Positions 57,458 through 64,000 of a stretch of 64,000 nt of DNA are shown here, one piece after another. A program made the position numbers and the translations under genes. The notes under the pieces are model-generated. The model searched no databases. It worked only from the letters and a program-made list of their open reading frames with translations, and had not been told where the DNA came from. Position 1 is the stretch's first letter. Every line of letters starts with the position of its first letter. Source of the DNA: Druceiella hillmani (taxonomy: Eukaryota > Arthropoda > Insecta > Lepidoptera > Hepialidae); NCBI GenBank assembly GCA_039881145.1, contig JAYKKI010000013.1:38273501-38337500 (forward strand), read 5' to 3'.

Positions 57458-58344
57458 CCCTGTGACGAAAAATGTCGATGAAGTCTGAAAAAAAGGGTTT
57501 GTCAGAGATGTTCCTCAGCTTGCGTTATTTAAATACTCAAGGATACATGGCAACAATGTATGGTAACATTCATTGAATCTTTTGTTTTATGCACATCAGA
57601 GAACTGGGTTTTATCTTCAATATAACCTTGCGTTTGTGGTTACAGAATGTAGTAAATACAATGGCAGAAACTAGTTAGGAAGATGAATTTTATAGCTTTT
57701 GGCGACAGCTATTGCTACTTTATTAACGGTGACAATAGAGTTCCTGTGTAGGTATCTCGTGTAGATGGAGTACATAGTCTAGGACATGAAAAAAAAATAT
57801 TATTCACGTTTGTTCTCCCATTAACATTATATTACATACATCCCGTACTTATACATCTAATGAAATAAAATATTTTTTGTATCAAAAATATATTTAATAG
57901 AAATGCACAATAAAATGTAAGGTATAAGGAAAATTCGAATTTGTTTGAAGTGTGTAAAGGAAATATTAAACATTTGTAATGTGATGATCACCTGCAAGGG
58001 CCGATAAACAATTTTTAAAAAAATTATTCTTTTTATATTAACCACAAGTTACAGGAAACTAAAATTGAATTAAAAAGAAAATAAATTTTCTGAAATTGAC
58101 TCAACGTTTATTTTTTTTGTGCAATACGATTGGCGGTGGAGCAGATTTTAATATTGTTCTGTTTTATTTTTTTTTCATTCTCTACGTACTTATGTATCTT
58201 CTTTCATATATAACCATAAGTTCTCACCTTAAAATGTACTCTTCTTTAGTTATGTAATATGATTTGAAAAAATACAGAAATTAATGTATCGATGAAATTA
58301 AGTGACCTACCTCTTTTTGCTAATCAAAATTATTAATAACTTAA
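57458..58344. other. AT-rich sequence, nothing recognised
   Basis: The minus frame 57857-58045 is incidental. No other structure was seen. Confidence 0.45.
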
Positions 58345-58593
58345 CACGACGCCTGCTATAAAGATTTATTCACTTTTCACACTATCAAACTGTGGAAAAA
58401 GCTGGATCCTGATATATGGATGAGGCCATCAATTCACAAATTGAAAGGTCGTCTGAAAAAAAAAACTAACTCACGATCGTTCTCCTCCTGGGATTTACTC
58501 CTTAACTCCATTCTCTACATACTATCATACCTCCCTGGTTTTTGCGCCCAAATTCTACAGGAAAGGTCTTTTTATTCTTATCAGTGGATATAA
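58345..58593 (+). pseudogene. LINE ORF2 C-terminal end (CR1/Jockey-like)
   Basis: An 82-codon frame, open from a stop at 58342 to TAA at 58591, lacks a start codon because it is the truncated end of a larger protein. FTFHTIKLWKKLDPDIWM followed by RPSIHKLKGRLKKK fits the motif near the C-terminus of many CR1/Jockey-type LINE polyproteins (SFFxxTIxLWNxLP, then PSxxxFKxxL). The remaining residues to the stop are not diagnostic. 5' truncation is usual for LINE insertions. The frame itself has no internal stop, so this copy is younger than the RTE-like relics. Confidence 0.65.
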
Positions 58594-58862
58594 AAATTTG
58601 TGTGTCTTAATTTTTTTTGCCTATATTTATTTTTTTTAATATTTTTCTTGCTATTATATGTGTTTATACACATATAAATTAATACAATACCAACAAAAAC
58701 TAAAAAATATTCCTTATAACGTAGACCAGTTTTAATTTAACTTACAATATACATATACCAATTTATAGAACATCTGAAACCTACTGAAATGAAATGGAAT
58801 AGGGAGAAGATATGGTTGGTATAGTCCCAAAAGTCAACGATCTCATAAATTAGCTGGAATAA
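58345..58862 (+). mobile_element. LINE 3' end with untranslated region, copy 1
   Basis: After the stop at 58591, the sequence aligns along its length with 63590-63976: TCAGTGGATATAA, TTGTGTGTCTTAATTTT, CCTATATTTAT, TTATAACGTAGA-CAGTTTTAATTT, AAATGAAATGGAATAG, and GTCCCAAAAGTCAACGATCT. Both copies end near CATAAATTAGCTG, a likely 3' terminus. No poly(A) tail is evident. Confidence 0.8.
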
Positions 58863-60890
58863 ATAAGCTCTTGGTAATTTATAGGTGGCAACTCAAAATG
58901 TTATATATTAACGTTTTTTTTCATTTTATTTTTTAAGCTTAAGAGATATTCAGTTAGCTTTAGTTTGTAGAAGACTTTTCTATTTTAAACTAATACAAAG
59001 AGGATCTAAAAATGTGTAATTATCATTACAAATATTATAAATTAACAAGCAATGTGTATGTTATATCGTAAATCGATTATATTATTATAAGTCGTCCAAA
59101 TACTCGCCCTAGACATAAATTAAGACACGAAATTCACAGATTTAATTGGAAAAGTTCCTGTGACTTTAATTACAGAAGCACTAAGTAATGGGTTTAACGT
59201 TGACTTAGTTTAATTTTATATTTGATCTCAAAGTTCAGTTTAAAACGAGTTAAAATGTAAGACAAAGCATCACATTTCTCAAAAACCATTAAAATATTTA
59301 ATTGTGATTATTTTTATTCGTCTTATCTTTTATTCTTTTATCTTTCTTTATCTAACCAATATAACAAATTGACAGGGTTTTTGAAGAAAAATCTCTCTTT
59401 CAATATTTACTACGTACAGTATTCTCTATAATCGATTTTTTTGTTGTATCAGGAAAATCTGGCCCGTCTGCACAAAATGCTGCTTATACTTTGCTTTTAG
59501 TTCTAAAAGTGCTTAATATAGAAGTAGCAATATCATATAATACAGAATTACAGATATATCTACCCATTTATATTTCTCTAGAGAAGCAAACATTTTTTTC
59601 AGATTCCAAACGTAAAATTAATGATATCTGAACATGTAATTGATGATATCGAAGCGAAGAATTAATGAATCTACCATACAGACAGTACTTTGCGATTGTT
59701 ATTTGAATCAAGGTAAATATAAAAGCTGTACGATTGATGAGTGCTGGAAAATAAATTCATTCTTTTTAAACCAGTGTAGCGGGAATCCTTTTCAAAAAAA
59801 GTGGATCAAATCTTTCATAGTTTCATTGAAAATGCTATAAATCTTCGCTGTCATCTTCGTTTATATTATAAGTAAATCTCAGTTTATTGCTCCTCTCAAT
59901 TAAGTATTTTCAAGTTGCTACACATATTTTCAAAGAGATCTAAGCTTAAACACTTTCTGTTAAGTTCTGCATATACGTTTCAAATAAACAAAAATTTAAA
60001 AAAGCTCTTGTAAAATTTCAGTTAATTTCTAAATATATTTTCTTGAACATCTTTTATCCGAAATCGATCTTATATGATTAGGGTTTCGTAACCAAAGGAC
60101 ATACCTGTAATATTTATATTTTCGTCATATAAGTTCTATATAATATTCTATGATTTTATACTTATGTGCATGGAGTTGTGAGAGCTTCATAAGGAGTTTT
60201 CAATTGATATGCCCCATACAACTGAAAACTCCTTAATGGAACAAATTTCTTTTTAGAGTGCTATTAGATAGCTCTTTTAAAGGAATATTAAGGTTGCATT
60301 CACCATTTTTAGAAGTTCGTAGCCAAAAAACCCTAAACTATTTTACTCGGAGACTATTGGCATTATATAAATGAAATTTGAATGATAATTTTTTTCTAAG
60401 ATATATAATCAAATATGTGATCCGCTATGTAATGAAATAGTAGAATTATGAAAAAAATGATATTAAAATTGGCAGTACATAGATGACTGAAGAATAAAAA
60501 AAAATCCGGTATATATAGGCTCCAAAATAGTTTTTTTAATTAAGTCAATACTTAGTGAGACATGTGCTTTAAAAGTCATAAAGTGTCTCACCACCTCTAA
60601 GATTTAAACTAACGTGTGTATTTAAAAAAAATTCAGGTAACAGAATTTTTAATAAAGTTTCAAAGAAAATTGGTTTGAATTAAACAGGTTGTGTAATTTT
60701 TATGATGTGGGATATTTTCGGTACCGACCGCAGCAAAAACTTTTTTTTTCACAATGTCCTGCGAAATAAAAAAACTTGTAAGTTTATCATTATGTGGTAA
60801 TGAGGGCCCAGTTTTTTACGTTCGGATAAACGGCTTTTAAATGACATTAATTACTAATATCCTTTGCCCTCTCTAATTTTTCAATTAAGG
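58863..60890. other. AT-rich sequence with one short hairpin
   Basis: AAGGAGTTTTCA (60191-60202) and TGAAAACTCCTT (60223-60234) are perfect inverted 12-mers with a 20-base loop. The frame 59640-59840 has no known motif. Confidence 0.5.
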
Positions 60891-60897
60891 GTTAAAA

Positions 60898-61350
60898 AAC
60901 CTGAAAATTTACCAGCTTTACATTAGAACTTCTAAATAAATTTACCCACTTTAACTTGCATCAGTTACGTTAAAAGATATGAATAATAAAATAGGTGCGT
61001 GTCCGACACAAACTTGGCTGGTTTATTTGAAAAATGTTTATATAATATTAACACACAACTACAAAATAAGGCTCATGTAGTTACGTAGCGATAAATCTGC
61101 AGATATCCCAATAACTGCAAAATAACCTGAAAATTTACTAGCTTTAGATAAGAACTTTTAAATAAAATGACCCCCTTTAACTTGCATCAGTTATGTTAAA
61201 AGATATACATAATACAATAGGTGCGTGTCCGACACGAACTTGGCTGCTCTTTTTTAAAGATGTTTGTATAATACTGACATACAAAACTGCAAAATAAGGC
61301 TCATGTAGTTCCGTAGTGATAAATCTGCAAACATCTTAATAACTGCAAAA
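60898..61350. repeat. Tandem duplication of a 226 bp unit
   Basis: CTGAAAATTTAC starts at 60901 and 61127. Both units share TTTAACTTGCATCAGTTA, AATAGGTGCGTGTCCGACAC and AAATAAGGCTCATGTAGTT. Confidence 0.92.
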
Positions 61351-61797
61351 TCTGATTTATTAAAACTTTAATTAATAATGTAATTTAATTCCATTTAGTT
61401 TACAAGGAAATGGTAATTTATGATTGAAAAAAAATATATGTGATGAAATAAATGGAATTCTGATAATATAATTAAAACTAATTCAATAACTCGCGTATGT
61501 TTTAATGATGTATGTAAGCAAAATTTCTAGTAAGCAAAATAAAATAAATTTAGTAGTAAATACTTATACAGAGTAGCTATAAAATATTGAAATTTAAACT
61601 GAAAATGACCTCAAGAGACATTGATTAATTTAAAAGTATTTAAAAAAAATTGGTCCATTTTGAAATTGCAAAATGGTAAAAAATTTGCAAAAAAAATTTT
61701 ATTTTTTATAGTCACGAGCGGTGTTAATAAAAAGAACTGTTTGAATAGAATACAATTATGATTTTTGTTTTCTTTTGTTCATTAAATGAACTACCAT

Positions 61798-62065
61798 TTA
61801 GTAAATAAAAAAATGTGTCATCACAACATATATTTAAAAAAGCTAAATAAAAAAATGTATCATCACAACATATGTTTCAAAAAGCTAAATAAAAAAAAGT
61901 GTCATCACAACATATATTTAAATAAGCTAAATAAAAAAATGTGTCATCATAACATATATTTAAAAAAGCTAAATAAAAAAACGTGTCATCACGACATATA
62001 TTTAAAAAATCTAAATAAAAAAATCTGTCATCACAACATATTTAAAAAAGCTAAATAAAAAATGA
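61798..62065. repeat. Minisatellite, about 42 bp unit
   Basis: Six to seven copies of AAGCTAAATAAAAAAATGTG plus TCATCACAACATATATTTAA. The unit is 14 codons, so the frame 61786-62058 repeats KLNKKMCHHNIYLK. Such a frame survives by unit length alone. Confidence 0.93.
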
Positions 62066-63544
62066 GTCATTGGTTATAAAACCTAAAGTGTTTTCGGGAA
62101 ATTCATGATATTTAATGTACATAAAAACGTGTTAAGCAAAATGTTTTCAAACTGAGCAGTAAAATTAATATTTGCAAATAGTTTCATAAAATCCTACTAG
62201 GTACACTTAAATGTTTAAGTTTTACTACATACTTAAACGTGCATAGAACCATAGTTCTACTCGTACTTGATAGGTTTATTTCTCTGCTTATGGGTAAATG
62301 TAGCATTATTAATATACCATTATCAATAAACAAGAGTTTATGACGAATTATCGTCTATTATTATAGTAAGATAATCAATAAATTCTTCCGAAAGTTACGA
62401 GAAAATATAAAAATATGCTTGTAGATATAAAACTCTTATTTAAGATGGGATAACATTTTTCAAACAGTTTTCGAATAAACGGAAAGAATGAATAAAACCC
62501 GTCTGGTGTAATAAGTAAATATGAAATGACTGGATAACATTAAAAACAAAACTTTGGAACGAGTCCAGGTTTTTTTATGTATTTTAACCAAGGTATTTTT
62601 TATTACGAGTGAAAAAATATAAGAACTTATATCAATGAGGAAAATTAGGGAGGAGTTCCAGAAATTCTTCTACGATTATCCATTTACATTGCCTCGATTA
62701 AAGATGGCTTAATGTTTTAGCCGCAAAAAAAATTCAGTAACCTTCTATTTATTTTCTCTTTAATATTTACAATATGTTTTTATTTGCAACGTGAAATAAA
62801 GAAAAGCTATATAAAACATCCTCGATTTTCCCCCAAGATAGATATGCGAAAATTGTTATGTGATATCTAATATAAGTACATATATTAATCAAATTTACGA
62901 GGCACGTCTAACAAATAATATTCAAAAACGACGGAGTAACTTTTATCAAGTCTGTTGCTAATTTACCAACATCGTGCAAAAATGATTTACAACATTCATT
63001 AAAGGGAAAGCAACATATTCGTAATGAAAACTAACCCTGATAAGTCCGCGCAATTGTCTATGACCCAAAAAACTTATGAAACATAATTTTATTGATATTA
63101 TTAATTTACTATATATTGAATTTAATTTTACACTTCACATCATTCTTTCCATCATAAAATAGCTAATATATATTCGACTGTCCCGCAGAATTATAAGTCA
63201 ATCTATCCGTGTGTATATATCTGTTACAACTTTACAGTTGTTTTAATTTTAGGCCTGTATGAACGAAATTTTGCAATTAAGGTCTCATACCCATGTCCGT
63301 AGTCAAATATTTTTAAATTCTTTTCTTGTACGTATCATCTTGTGCGCTTATCAATATAGGTGCTCATGTAAGTATTTAGGCGCATGTGTATTTTTGTTAA
63401 TTGCACAATTTATTGCAATATTTATAGTCTCACTAGTGTCTTAGTTGGCTGTAAAAGATCGTTCTCGTCTAATAAGGTAACAATACATACCAATTATGTA
63501 AATAATTGGATTAGGTTAGAATAATTTGATTATTTATCAATTCA
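62066..63544. other. AT-rich sequence, nothing recognised
   Basis: The frame 63259-63444 is hydrophobic and without a known motif. No repeats of note. Confidence 0.45.
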
Positions 63545-63819
63545 TAAATTCTCAGGTTATCTGAAAAAAAATTCCTTCTAACTCTCCATCGTCCCCCCAC
63601 CCCAGGATTTACTCCACTTTTTACTTTTCATCATTCTTACTTTTTACTTTAATCTTGTCAGTGGATATAACAATTTGTGTGTCTTAATTTTCTTTTTGCC
63701 TATATTTATGTTTTTGAAATACTTGTTCTTGCCATTATATGAGCATATACACATATAAAATTACTACAGTACAAACAAAAACTGAAAAAACTTATAACGT
63801 AGATCAGTTTTAATTTGAC

Positions 63820-63875
<56 letters not shown>

Positions 63876-63976
63876 CCAACTTGTAGAACACGGGAAACCT
63901 ATTGAAATGAAATGGAATAGAGAGAAGATATGGTGAGCATGGTCCCAAAAGTCAACGATCTCATAAATTAGCTGAG
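63545..63976 (+). mobile_element. LINE 3' end, copy 2, with expanded (AT)n tract
   Basis: It aligns with copy 1 from TTATCTGAAAAAAAA and AGGATTTACTCC through CATAAATTAGCTG. The coding part is decayed. At 63824-63871 an (AT)n run of about 48 bases replaces the short AATATACATATACC present at 58747 in copy 1. Confidence 0.82.
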
Positions 63977-64000
63977 ATATACTGAAATTTGTAAATAAAT

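Overview
The window looks like a piece of an arthropod, most likely insect, nuclear genome. It is strongly A+T rich, studded with long (AT)n tracts, and contains degraded remains of mariner, RTE-like and CR1/Jockey-like LINE, gypsy-like and possibly copia-like elements. I find no intact protein-coding gene, no rRNA or tRNA gene, no CRISPR array and no prokaryotic signal. The best reading is intergenic or deep-intron DNA. Open reading frames are short and mostly arise from low complexity, in-frame minisatellites or decayed transposons. The insect assignment is inference from repeat types; no host gene is available to confirm it.

Layout. 0-1 kb: a frameshifted Ty3/gypsy-like reverse transcriptase scrap, then an (AT)n tract. 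1-9 kb: featureless AT-rich DNA with one short hairpin. 9.1-11.1 kb: a four-unit tandem array, a possible tRNA-derived SINE and a 130 bp fold-back element. 15.4-21.7 kb: dispersed repeats, a 182 bp duplication, a dead mariner (18086-19337) with terminal inverted repeats, a 208 bp fold-back element (19527-19734) carrying a hammerhead-ribozyme-like sequence, and a four-unit ~200 bp satellite. 22-29 kb: mostly featureless, ending in a 310 bp alternating purine/pyrimidine tract. 29-40 kb: an RTE-like LINE endonuclease fragment (29.4 kb), a cluster of near-perfect hairpins (33.3-35.1 kb), a small GC-rich exon-like island (33.05 kb), and the largest LINE relic (38.94-40.02 kb). 43-50 kb: hairpins, a dispersed repeat, a solo arm of the 19.5 kb fold-back, and a LINE C-terminal relic (49.45-49.93 kb). 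50-64 kb: many tandem arrays (units of 18 to ~350 bp occur across the window), a possible copia RT scrap, and two copies of one LINE 3' end (58.3 and 63.5 kb).

The recognisable genes do not work together; all are independent dead transposon fragments. Two non-coding patterns cut across them. A GCGCCATCT-like motif, resembling the insect CTCF core, recurs at eight places. Long (AT)n tracts repeatedly sit at or inside transposon remnants, and in one LINE copy pair a tract appears to have expanded from a short seed. The most interesting item is the hammerhead-like fold in the 19.5 kb fold-back and its 46.2 kb relative. I found no convincing new multi-gene system.
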